Shown here piece by piece: positions 9,431-16,775 of a DNA stretch of 47,608 nt (within the stretch, counting starts at the first letter, position 1; every line of letters begins with the position of its first letter). Below the pieces are notes generated by a model, which saw only the letters and a list, made by a program, of their open reading frames with translations, had not been told where the DNA came from and ran no database searches. The DNA is from Prosthecobacter debontii. GTDB taxonomy: Bacteria > Verrucomicrobiota > Verrucomicrobiia > Verrucomicrobiales > Verrucomicrobiaceae. The stretch is taken from NCBI GenBank assembly GCA_945869675.1, contig CAMBPS010000016.1, forward strand, positions 1 through 47,608, read 5' to 3'. The position numbers and the translations under genes are program-made.

Positions 9431-10306
9431 ATGTCATATTCCATCATGACAAATCCAGCCAAGGAAACCGTCTTTATTCAGAATCTATATGCCACACCAG
9501 CCGAGTGGCAACGCGACTTGTTTTATTCCGTCGTCCGCGGTGGACAGCTAAAAGCTGGCCTAGAACACCGGATTCAAAGAGAAACTTATCCAGGCCATGA
9601 ACTCATCTTTTGCTCGGCTGGCCAAGGCTGGATTCAAGTGAATGGCAAACGCCATGAAGTAGCCGCCAATGACCTCGTTTGGGTGAATTGCCACCACCCA
9701 CACGCCTACGGATCACACTCAAAACAGCCCTGGGAGCTCTACTGGATTCGAGTCGAAGGCAGACCTTTAGAAAAAGTGGCCAACCTGCTTGAAATGAAGT
9801 CTCAGCCCGTCATCCAAAACATCGACCCAGAAAAAGCCAAACAGGAGTTTGAACTCATCCTTCAACACATGATCGGCAACCGACCTAGCGATGCCGCCCT
9901 GATCAATGCCGCAGTGACGGCCATCATTGCCCTCATTTTTCATACGCGTCTTTCAGATTCAGAGACGATCCAGCCAGAGCTGCCCATGCCCGTACAGAAG
10001 GCCCTGGAAAAAATGCGCCTTTACTATCACACGCCCATTCGCGTCGCCGAGTTGGCCCAAGTCGCCGGCATGAGTGAGAGTCACTTCAGCCGTCAGTTTA
10101 AAACGGCCATCGGAACAAGCCCCATCGATTGGCTGCGACGAGAGCGTATCAACCAAGCCAAACACCGACTCATCGAAAGTGATGACGCCATCAAAGAAGT
10201 CGCCAGACAAGTCGGCTACAGCGACCAATTTTTCTTCAGCAAAGACTTCAAAAAAATGACCCAACTCACGCCATCCAAATTCCGTGAGCAAGAACAGCAT
10301 CCCTAA
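9431..10306 (+). CDS. AraC-family transcriptional regulator
   Basis: The 291-residue protein has an N-terminal cupin-like ligand domain (about 40-110, with GHELIFCSAGQGWIQVNG and HHPHAYG) and a C-terminal AraC double helix-turn-helix at about 187-287. The HTH region shows RVAELAQVAGMSESHFSRQF and the EVARQVGYSDQFFFSKDFKK motif that ends with the family's SPSKFR pattern. Such regulators usually respond to sugars. A target is not evident: the gene stands alone, divergent from a HAD phosphatase and convergent with a PEP-CTERM gene remnant. An internal ATG at 9446 is an equally possible start. Confidence 0.9.
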   Translation: MSYSIMTNPAKETVFIQNLYATPAEWQRDLFYSVVRGGQLKAGLEHRIQRETYPGHELIFCSAGQGWIQVNGKRHEVAANDLVWVNCHHPHAYGSHSKQPWELYWIRVEGRPLEKVANLLEMKSQPVIQNIDPEKAKQEFELILQHMIGNRPSDAALINAAVTAIIALIFHTRLSDSETIQPELPMPVQKALEKMRLYYHTPIRVAELAQVAGMSESHFSRQFKTAIGTSPIDWLRRERINQAKHRLIESDDAIKEVARQVGYSDQFFFSKDFKKMTQLTPSKFREQEQHP

Positions 10307-10368
10307 ACACCCAGTCGATTGGCAGTCCGTAGGTGATTCAACACTCCTCGCTGAGCACCAAAACAAAA

Positions 10369-10390
10369 GTGCGGGCAATACTGCTCGCAC
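10369..10390 (-). terminator. Intrinsic terminator of the PEP-CTERM gene remnant
   Basis: On the minus strand GTGCGAGC and GCCCGCAC pair around a six-base loop (one G-T wobble), followed directly by TTTTGTTTT. It lies about 36 bases past the minus-strand stop codon at 10426, as expected for a rho-independent terminator. It could also block readthrough from the convergent araC gene. Confidence 0.65.
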
Positions 10391-10425
10391 TAGAGTGATT
10401 CTTGAGCCATTTGGCTAAGCAGCGA

Positions 10426-11021
10426 TTAGACGGCCTGCTTGCGGCGGCGGCGCAGGGTGGCAGCGCCTAGACCAGCCAATGCCAGCAGCGCCCGGCTTGG
10501 CTCAGGCACGGCACCGATGTCACCCACGGTGATGGTGTTACCTTGCACGGACTCGACGTAAGCGGAATGGAACGTCAGAGCTTTTGCTGTCGCATCCCAA
10601 CTCACATTGGCCCAGCCAAAGTGGACCTCATCGGTCACAAAGCCGATTAGCTTGTTGAGCTGGTCAGAGGAGTGTTGCGCCTGGGATGGCCGGGATGGAT
10701 CTAAAACGAAAAAGAAACCGTTTCCCATAATGCCATTGGCCCCGCCGCCAACAACAGTGCCGTTGGCCAAAAAATTTGATAACTCCAGACCTGCCGCCAT
10801 TTGTAAAGTATGTATTACCCAGATAAACGCTTCCGTAACTGCTGGCGTCGTATCCGCCTTCGTATGGAAGAAGTCCAAAGCTCGGATTCGTAGAGGCAGA
10901 ACCGCGCAGGTTAGAATTAACACTTAACACGGAACCGAAACCGAAGGTGACGGAGGTGACGGCGGCCTTGGCCTGCGGAGGGCTGACGAAGAAGGTGCTG
11001 CCGACAGTGCCCTGTGAGATA
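10426..11021 (-). pseudogene. PEP-CTERM anchored protein, 5'-truncated and frameshifted
   Basis: The C-terminal end has a typical PEP-CTERM sorting tag: VPEPSRALL, a hydrophobic helix and RRRRK, read in the frame ending at 10426. The upstream half (VTSVTFGFGSVLSV... to SGVIKF) lies in another frame. The two join smoothly as VIKFLANGTVVGGG if one base is removed from the six-A run at 10769-10774, so a single-base indel has split the gene or the assembly has an error there. The 5' end runs into the direct repeat at 11015-11240 without a signal peptide, which supports a truncated gene. PEP-CTERM proteins are exported and processed by an exosortase; none is encoded in this window. Confidence 0.7.
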
Positions 11022-11240
11022 AGCGGCCAAGGGCAGTGGTTGCAGTGAAACAGGACGGCCATAGGGGAACCCCAATTCATAAATCATATCACCCCATCGT
11101 GTTTTTACTGTTGCAGCCAGCCCAAACCTCCGACTGGAAAGCATCTTGGGCTGGGTGAGCAGAAATCCAGATTTACCACAGAGACACGATAGGCACAGAG
11201 TTTCCAGAACAATCACATTTTTGGGCGTTGCGTTCATCAC
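11015..11240. repeat. Long direct repeat, left copy, flanking the photo-island
   Basis: This block closely matches 19964-20303 in the same orientation. Shared stretches include GCGGCCAAGGGCAGTGGTTG, AAACCTCCGACTGGAAAGCA, TTTACCACAGAGACACGAT and CACAGAGTTTCCAGAA, ending in CATTTTTGGGCGTTGCGTTC. Differences are scattered single bases and small gaps. No transposase is encoded in it. It abuts the broken 5' end of the PEP-CTERM remnant. It may be a dispersed genomic repeat, a miniature mobile element or a recombination site. Confidence 0.85.
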
Positions 11241-11581
11241 CTTTCCACAGTCCCATTTTCTCACATTTTGGTTCGGACATTGGCGCTTTGTTGCATCCAA
11301 TGGGAGGAAAACAGCCCCCAACGATCACCTTTTGGCGGCTCGGAATTCCCTGAGTTTGTCAAAACTCATACCTCACGAACCTATTCAAGGGTAATATGAG
11401 GGAATGAATCAGGACAGAAGGTTGGTATCGGGCCTTCAAATGGTCGTTTGGGTTTCGCAACTGACACCCCGTATGTATCCAGCGACAGAAATTCTTTGCA
11501 CCCCAATGTTCAAAGGTGTAAATCCGCCCATTCGCAGCCGTTTAGGCCAAACTTGATCGGTGAACGTTATCTATTCCAACC
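11241..11581. other. Intergenic stretch, no gene recognised
   Basis: About 340 bases between the left direct repeat and the small cytochrome gene. A 50-codon open frame near 11404-11556 resembles nothing I know and has no ribosome-binding signal. The last 100 bases should carry the promoter of the cytochrome gene, but I see no convincing boxes. Confidence 0.5.
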
Positions 11582-12049
11582 ATGAAAAAAATCCCCTATT
11601 GTGCTATCCTCCTAACGCTTTCTTCGTCTCCACTGTTGGCTGAAGACAAGGTTGATTTTGAAAAGCAAATTTATCCCCTCATCAAAACAAGCTGCGTGAC
11701 CTGCCATCGGCCCGCCTATGATGAGACCAAAGACGGTCAAACCCGGACCAAGAAACCAAAAGCAGGGATCATTTTTTCAACCAAAGAGGGCATACTAACC
11801 GCGAAGGGTGAAGACGAAAAGTTAGTCCTAGTCCCCGGAGATGCTGATAAGTCGCGGATGTTGCAGGTTACACTGCTTCCGATCGATGATGACATGCATT
11901 TCCCACCGAAAGACAAAGCACCGCAGTGGACAAAAATAGATCAGGAGCTTTTCGCGAAGTGGATCAAATCAGGCGCAGATTTTGGTTCATGGACCGCTGA
12001 CCCTGCTCCCAACGAGGGTCTCGAATGGGACGGAAAAGAGAAACCTTAG
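11582..12049 (+). CDS. Small exported c-type cytochrome, planctomycete cytochrome C-like
   Basis: This 155-residue protein has a signal peptide (residues 1-20, ending LLAED) and one haem-binding CVTCH motif (Cys38, Cys41, His42) in the context YPLIKTSCVTCHRP. The later PGDADKSRMLQVTLLPIDDDMHFPP segment is typical of the PSD1-associated planctomycete cytochrome C domain, which is common in Verrucomicrobia and Planctomycetes. It should act in the periplasm as an electron carrier; partners are unknown. It lies inside the repeat-bounded island, upstream of the BLUF gene. Whether it has any link to light-driven functions is not shown. Confidence 0.85.
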   Translation: MKKIPYCAILLTLSSSPLLAEDKVDFEKQIYPLIKTSCVTCHRPAYDETKDGQTRTKKPKAGIIFSTKEGILTAKGEDEKLVLVPGDADKSRMLQVTLLPIDDDMHFPPKDKAPQWTKIDQELFAKWIKSGADFGSWTADPAPNEGLEWDGKEKP

Positions 12050-12174
12050 TTTTATTGCCCCAACTAGACCGACTACAGCGCTCCCCCCGAGGACCGCGTC
12101 TTTCGGGTGGTTAAACCTTTTGGATAACGGCCCTATGACCAAATTTCTTCAATGCCCACCTTCGTTACATCGCC

Positions 12175-12588
12175 ATGTATTTTTTAGTTTACGTTAGCAT
12201 CGCTGCAAAACGGTATAATGGCGCAGAGCTCAAAGGCTTCTTGCAGGAGTGGAGGACCAATAATGAAAGACTGGATCTCACGGGAATGCTGCTCTACAAA
12301 GACGGCAAGTTTATGCAAGTGCTTGAAGGGAAAGAGGAAGCGGTAAAAAAATTGTCGTCAAAAATCGACCGCGACCCACGACACACCCAAGTCAACCTGC
12401 TTTTGGAAGGACCCGCGACACACCGTGAGTTTCCAGACTGGTCGATGGGATTTTGCGATCTCGACTCTCCTGAGATTGCGAATGTCGCCGGATATTCAGA
12501 GTTCATGAACACTCCACTCACCGCAGACGCCTACTCCACGAACCCGACGCGCGCTCAGCAATTGCTGCGCATTTTCAAACGTACCTAG
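12175..12588 (+). CDS. Stand-alone BLUF-domain blue-light photoreceptor
   Basis: The 137-residue protein is essentially one BLUF (FAD-binding blue-light sensor) domain with a short C-terminal helix region, like the PixD class. Family photochemical residues are present: Tyr6 in FLVYVS, Asn30 before LTGMLLY, Gln48 in FMQVLEG, and Trp89 and Met91 in FPDWSMGF. These form the Tyr-Gln-FAD hydrogen-bond network that switches on blue light. The protein has no effector domain, so it must signal through a partner. It lies about 850 bases upstream of the rhodopsin gene on the same strand, separated by a transposase relic, which makes a role in light control of the island attractive but unproven. Confidence 0.92.
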   Translation: MYFLVYVSIAAKRYNGAELKGFLQEWRTNNERLDLTGMLLYKDGKFMQVLEGKEEAVKKLSSKIDRDPRHTQVNLLLEGPATHREFPDWSMGFCDLDSPEIANVAGYSEFMNTPLTADAYSTNPTRAQQLLRIFKRT

Positions 12589-12839
12589 CGTTGTCGCCAA
12601 TCACCACACTGGGTTTCATTAGCCTCAAGAACAATATTCTCGTGTCGCAACACCTCCGTGAGTGCGGTCTTCCTGGTTACTCGAGCCTGCGCGGTCATCT
12701 GATGCAGATAAGAGCGCACAGCCGCATCTTCCTGGTTCTGAGCCTCGCACTGGGCAGTGTATCGTCAACACTTCTACCTGAAGACCTAGGAAAGGCAGAA
12801 ACGTGGGTTCCATCACGGATTCCTTTGGATCTGCCGAGA

Positions 12840-13240
12840 AATCATTGATGCCCTTAGTTTCCTCACGTCTCCGTAAATAGCTCTTCTCATGAATGCCCAC
12901 GAGCTTCAGCTCGACAATGTTGCGCCGCGCCAGACTGCTCTCCACAGCACGCCCCATCATCTTGCCACAGGCAACCCAGCCCAGACGTAACAAGCTGCTT
13001 CAGCGACTAAACTCCTTGGCTCAAGACGCCACTCCTATTTCTGTGGCACCGCTGCGTGCATTGAGCAGACATGGCACTCGGCCTCGATGACCGTGCGACA
13101 CTGCCAGAGGTCTGGACGACGCTAGCGGCGCTTCTCCCAACCATGCACCTACTGCGGTTGTCCAGCGGCATTGCCCCACTCCACGGCACACAGAAATATT
13201 TGAATGATCAAAAAGAAGCCCAGTTGGCTTCCACGCTCGT
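12840..13240 (-). pseudogene. Decayed ISL3-like transposase
   Basis: Read on the minus strand, the segment around 12870-12993 gives RAVESSLARRNIVELKLVGI followed by EKSY, which resembles the ISL3 transposase region where a GIDEKS-type catalytic motif follows a LARR stretch; here the aspartate is replaced by histidine. The same frame upstream (to about 13240) continues with several stop codons and a weakly family-like pattern. No terminal inverted repeats were found. It is a degraded insertion-sequence fragment between the BLUF and rhodopsin genes. The rest of the 12589-13331 gap shows no gene I recognise; a further open stretch on the minus strand at about 12595-12770 has no known resemblance. 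Confidence 0.5.
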
Positions 13241-13331
13241 TATCGGTCCAATAAGCAGTAATTTCTCCTTCAGCTAACCCAGCGGGAGTGAAAATATCTG
13301 CTTTGTCTGATCAACAACCACTTTTTTTAAC

Positions 13332-13347
13332 TTCTAGCTTGCTAGAA
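13332..13347. promoter_or_regulatory. Perfect inverted repeat upstream of the rhodopsin gene
   Basis: TTCTAGC-TT-GCTAGAA is a perfect 7+2+7 palindrome 92 bases before the rhodopsin start codon, within an AT-rich stretch. Its symmetry fits a dimeric regulator's operator. No promoter boxes can be assigned with confidence, and the regulator is unknown. Confidence 0.45.
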
Positions 13348-13439
13348 TGCTTGAATTAAGATTTTTTAGACGTCCAACCAAAATAAAATCCTCAGCGTCA
13401 TAATATTACCACAACCCAACTCAACAAAAACATCAGCCT

Positions 13440-14258
13440 ATGAACCTGACTCCCAAATCCATAATCTCCAAAGCATCCGGGCTTGCCCTGCTTGGCCTAG
13501 TATTCACCAGCAACACATTTGCAGCTAGTCCTGGAGGTGGTGGTGATCTCAAATCTGACGATATTGTCGGAATCTCCTTCTGGATTATTTCGATGGCCCT
13601 CGTGGCGGCGACTGCATTCTTCTTTTTGGAGACACAGCGAGTCACCCCGAAGTGGAAGACTTCCCTCACGGTTTCAGGCTTGGTGACGATGGTAGCTGCC
13701 ACGCACTACTTCTACATGCGCGATGTGTGGGTGGCCACAGGCAACACACCAACTGTTTTCCGCTACATTGACTGGTTGATCACGGTTCCTCTCCTGATGG
13801 TCGAATTTTATCTGATTCTCTCAGCAATCACCAAAGTTCCTGGAGGCGTATTCTGGCGCTTGATGATCGGGACAATCGTAATGCTTGTTGGTGGTTACGT
13901 CGGCGAGGCCGGTTACATGAATGCCTTGTTCGCATTCATCATCGGAATGGCTGGCTGGGCATTTATCCTATGGGAAATCTTCCTCGGTGAGGCTGGAAAG
14001 ATCAATGCGAAATCGTCACCTCCAGCGGTTCAGTCTACTTTCACCCTCATGCGTTGGATCGTTGTGATTGGTTGGGCGATCTATCCGATCGGATATTTCC
14101 TCGGCTATCTCACCGGAGCGAGTCCCGAGAAAAGCATGGTACTTTTGAATGTGGTTTACAACCTTGCTGACGTGGTGAACAAGATCGCCTTCGGAGTGAT
14201 CATTTGGACCGCTGCGACGAGCGAAAGCGATAAGGTCCTAAATTCTTCCAAAGCTTGA
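13440..14258 (+). CDS. Proteorhodopsin-type light-driven proton pump
   Basis: This 272-residue protein has a cleavable signal peptide (to about residue 29) and seven transmembrane helices. It aligns almost without gaps to green proteorhodopsin. Key residues: His89 (counter-ion partner), Arg108, Asp111 (proton acceptor), Thr115 and Glu122 (proton donor), giving the DTE motif of outward proton pumps; Asp244 and Lys248 in NLADVVNKI, the lysine forming the retinal Schiff base. Leu119 sits at the spectral-tuning site (Leu105 in marine proteorhodopsin), predicting green absorption. Phe166 occupies the position where antenna-binding rhodopsins have glycine. It pumps protons from the cytoplasm in light, driving ATP synthesis or transport. 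Retinal is supplied by the downstream crt-blh genes. Confidence 0.96.
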   Translation: MNLTPKSIISKASGLALLGLVFTSNTFAASPGGGGDLKSDDIVGISFWIISMALVAATAFFFLETQRVTPKWKTSLTVSGLVTMVAATHYFYMRDVWVATGNTPTVFRYIDWLITVPLLMVEFYLILSAITKVPGGVFWRLMIGTIVMLVGGYVGEAGYMNALFAFIIGMAGWAFILWEIFLGEAGKINAKSSPPAVQSTFTLMRWIVVIGWAIYPIGYFLGYLTGASPEKSMVLLNVVYNLADVVNKIAFGVIIWTAATSESDKVLNSSKA

Positions 14259-14274
14259 TCGAGTTCGCAAGGAC

Positions 14275-14304
14275 GGGAGTTGGATGCTGCTTGCTACAAC
14301 TCCC
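14275..14304 (+). other. Stem-loop between rhodopsin and crtE
   Basis: GGGAGTTG and CAACTCCC form a perfect 8-bp stem with a 14-base loop, 17 bases after the rhodopsin stop codon. No T-tract follows, so it is not a classical terminator. It could stabilise the rhodopsin mRNA 3' end or partly uncouple the highly expressed pump from the enzymes. Confidence 0.45.
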
Positions 14305-14375
14305 TAACCTTGACGAAACACAGATCATTTTGTGCCGGCACCTGACGGTGTAGGGCATTCTCTTGTTTCTCATTC

Positions 14376-15281
14376 ATGAACGCTCAGCCCCTAACATCTT
14401 CTGGTTTGTCGTCGGCAGTGGCGGACGATTTACTCGATAAAGTGGAGGGGGTGATGCGTGGACTGGTCACTCGCGGGGAGCCTGATGGAGGAGATATGTT
14501 GTCGGATTCCGCCCGGGCCGCCGTCGGACATTTGGCCGCAGGCGGTCTACGGGTGCGTGCGCGCCTTGCTCTCGAAGCATGCGTCGCGTTCGGCCTTTCA
14601 CCGCAGGACTCCATCGCACTCGCTGCAACTGCCGAGCTTTTGCACAACGCATCGCTTGTGCATGACGACTTGCAAGATCGCGAAAACCTCCGGCGAGGCA
14701 AACCGACAGTGTGGGTGGCCTATGGCGACGAAGTGGCAATTTGCGCAGGGGATCTACTCCTGTCTGCTGCTTATGGTGCGCTTGCAGCGATAAGTGATAC
14801 TCGGCTTTTACCGGAATTAATCGCGCTCGTGCACGCGCGCACAGCGTTGGTAGTCCGCGGGCAATGCGCGGAGTTTTCTGCAAAGGGGCAACAGGTCACT
14901 GACATGGCGGTGTATGAGAGAATCGCTGTTGGGAAATCTGGCGCATTGCTAAGCCTGCCCCTAGAGCTGGCGTTTACGGCTTCCGGAAAAAAGGAGTCGA
15001 TGGGCGAGGCAATGCTCGCGGCGGAGGCTTTTGGCATTGGCTATCAAATTATGGACGACATCGAAGATGTTGAAAGTGATGCCGCAGGCAATAACGGGCG
15101 GTGTGCGGTCAATGCGCTGTTGATTTTAAGGGCTGCTGGCCATGGATTGAACGCCGAGGCAATCGCTCGCGAGATTGGCCTGCGGCACCTTCGCACGGCT
15201 ATCGCATTGGCGGATCGTCTCCCGAACGGAGCCGGCGCATTTCTTCGATGTCTAGCCTTGGCGTTATGCCAGCGGCTTTAG
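14376..15281 (+). CDS. crtE: Geranylgeranyl diphosphate synthase
   Basis: The 301-residue protein is a trans-isoprenyl diphosphate synthase with both aspartate-rich motifs: DDLQD (97-101, followed by the RRGKPTVW pattern) and DDIED (227-231). It condenses isopentenyl diphosphate with allylic diphosphates; in this operon the product is expected to be the C20 compound GGPP, substrate of phytoene synthase. Length fits GGPP synthases. It starts 117 bases after the rhodopsin, in an otherwise tightly packed crt operon, and 18 bases separate its stop from crtI. The product chain length is inferred from context. The gene is visibly richer in G+C than the rhodopsin gene. Confidence 0.93.
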   Translation: MNAQPLTSSGLSSAVADDLLDKVEGVMRGLVTRGEPDGGDMLSDSARAAVGHLAAGGLRVRARLALEACVAFGLSPQDSIALAATAELLHNASLVHDDLQDRENLRRGKPTVWVAYGDEVAICAGDLLLSAAYGALAAISDTRLLPELIALVHARTALVVRGQCAEFSAKGQQVTDMAVYERIAVGKSGALLSLPLELAFTASGKKESMGEAMLAAEAFGIGYQIMDDIEDVESDAAGNNGRCAVNALLILRAAGHGLNAEAIAREIGLRHLRTAIALADRLPNGAGAFLRCLALALCQRL

Positions 15282-15299
15282 GTTTGAGGAAACAATTTC

Positions 15300-16775
15300 A
15301 TGCAGGCAATCATTATTGGAGCAGGTTTGGGGGGAATCGCAGCAGCACTTCGGCTCCGCGCAAAGGGCTATCAAGTCACGCTGGTGGATCGCTGCGCAAC
15401 TCTGGGGGGCCGTGCCCAGGTCTTTGAACGCGACGGTTTCCGTCATGACGCCGGGCCGACCGTTATCACTGCGCCTTTTTTGTTTGAGGAGCTATTTGAA
15501 CTCTTTGGCGAGCGGTTTTCAGATCATGTGAAGCTCGTCCCACTTAAGCCGTGGTATCGCTTTCACTATGATGATGGCAGCTACTTTGACTACGGCGGCA
15601 CGCTGGAGGAAACGCTTGCTGAGATCGCTCGAATCGACCCGCAGGATTGTGCGGGTTACCTTGCCCTGCTGGCGCAATCCAAGCGCATCTTCGAGGTCGG
15701 CTTCACGGAACTTTCCGCTCAGCCATTTCATCGCTTCATGACGATGGTGCGCCAGATCCCAAAGCTGATAGGGCTGCGCAATTATGAAACTGTCTGGAGC
15801 ATGGTGTCACGGCATCTTTCCAATCCTAAGCTCCGGCAAGCGTTCTCGATCCAGCCACTCCTTGTCGGAGGCAATCCCTTCGACACGACCAGCATCTACG
15901 CCTTGATTCACTATCTCGAGCGGGAGTATGGCGTGCATTTCGCGATGGGCGGCACCGGCGCGATCACGCGCGCACTCGGCGAACTGATGGAGCGGCAAGG
16001 CATCAAAATCGAGCTGGGCGTGACCGTTGAGAAGGTTGTTGTGCAAGGCGGAGTCGCAAAGGGTGTCATGCTGGCCGACGGTAGCGTGCGGACCGCAGAT
16101 GTCATCGTTTCCAATGCCGATGCGGCGCATCTCTATCGGCACATGATCCAGTCCTCCGACCAGGCCGCCTCGACCCGCCTAAAGCTCGCCGGAGCGCATT
16201 ATTCGATGGGGCTGTTTGTCCTCTACTTTGGAACAACGCGGACCTATCCCGAGGTGGCGCACCACACCATCTGGATGGGTCCTCGCTACCGCGAACTTCT
16301 GGAAGATATCTTCTATCGCCAGGTCTTGGCTGACGATTTTTCCCTCTATCTGCATCGTCCCACTGCCACCGATCCAAGCTTTGCGCCGCCCAGTTGCGAC
16401 AGCTTCTACGTCCTTTGTCCGGTGCCGAATTTGCAGGCAAAAGTGAATTGGGAAATCGAGGGTCCGCGACTGCGTGATCGCATCATCGCCGCGCTGGATC
16501 GCACGATTTTGCCAGGTCTCACCGAGAGCATCACCGCTGATTTTTACAAGACGCCGGAAGACTTTCGCAGCGATTACCTGAGCGTCCACGGCGCGGGATT
16601 TTCCGTGGCACCCTTGTTCCGGCAGTCTGCTTGGTTCCGCTTTCACAATCGGGCAGAGGGGATTAAAAACCTCTATCTCACGGGAGCGGGAACCCATCCG
16701 GGAGCTGGTATGCCCGGTGTGCTGTGCTCGGCGAAAGTCGTGGACGCACTCATCCCCGCTGCGATGGCAAAATGA
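15300..16775 (+). CDS. crtI: Phytoene desaturase (phytoene to lycopene)
   Basis: This 491-residue flavoprotein opens with the Rossmann motif AIIIGAGLGGIAAALRL and the DRCATLGGRAQVFERDGFRHD region typical of CrtI. It closes with the FAD-binding NLYLTGAGTHPGAGMPGVL motif. CrtI carries out the successive desaturations of phytoene, usually four to give lycopene, at the inner face of the membrane. Lycopene is needed by the cyclase encoded two genes downstream. A GAGGA ribosome-binding site lies 9 bases before the ATG. Its TGA stop overlaps the next start in an ATGA arrangement (16772-16775), so crtB translation is coupled to it. Confidence 0.95.
   Translation: MQAIIIGAGLGGIAAALRLRAKGYQVTLVDRCATLGGRAQVFERDGFRHDAGPTVITAPFLFEELFELFGERFSDHVKLVPLKPWYRFHYDDGSYFDYGGTLEETLAEIARIDPQDCAGYLALLAQSKRIFEVGFTELSAQPFHRFMTMVRQIPKLIGLRNYETVWSMVSRHLSNPKLRQAFSIQPLLVGGNPFDTTSIYALIHYLEREYGVHFAMGGTGAITRALGELMERQGIKIELGVTVEKVVVQGGVAKGVMLADGSVRTADVIVSNADAAHLYRHMIQSSDQAASTRLKLAGAHYSMGLFVLYFGTTRTYPEVAHHTIWMGPRYRELLEDIFYRQVLADDFSLYLHRPTATDPSFAPPSCDSFYVLCPVPNLQAKVNWEIEGPRLRDRIIAALDRTILPGLTESITADFYKTPEDFRSDYLSVHGAGFSVAPLFRQSAWFRFHNRAEGIKNLYLTGAGTHPGAGMPGVLCSAKVVDALIPAAMAK

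Noticed and set aside
10917..11321. Frame with GRPVSLQPLPLAA shared by both direct repeat copies
   Set aside because: The same words appear in the right copy because the DNA is repeated; neither has a plausible complete protein.
12625..12993. 122-codon minus-strand frame as an intact gene
   Set aside because: Only its first third resembles a transposase; the flanking frame has stops, so it is treated as an insertion-sequence relic.
13440..14258. Xanthorhodopsin-like antenna carotenoid binding
   Set aside because: Phe166 occupies the site where antenna rhodopsins need glycine, and no ketolase or hydroxylase gene is in the cluster.
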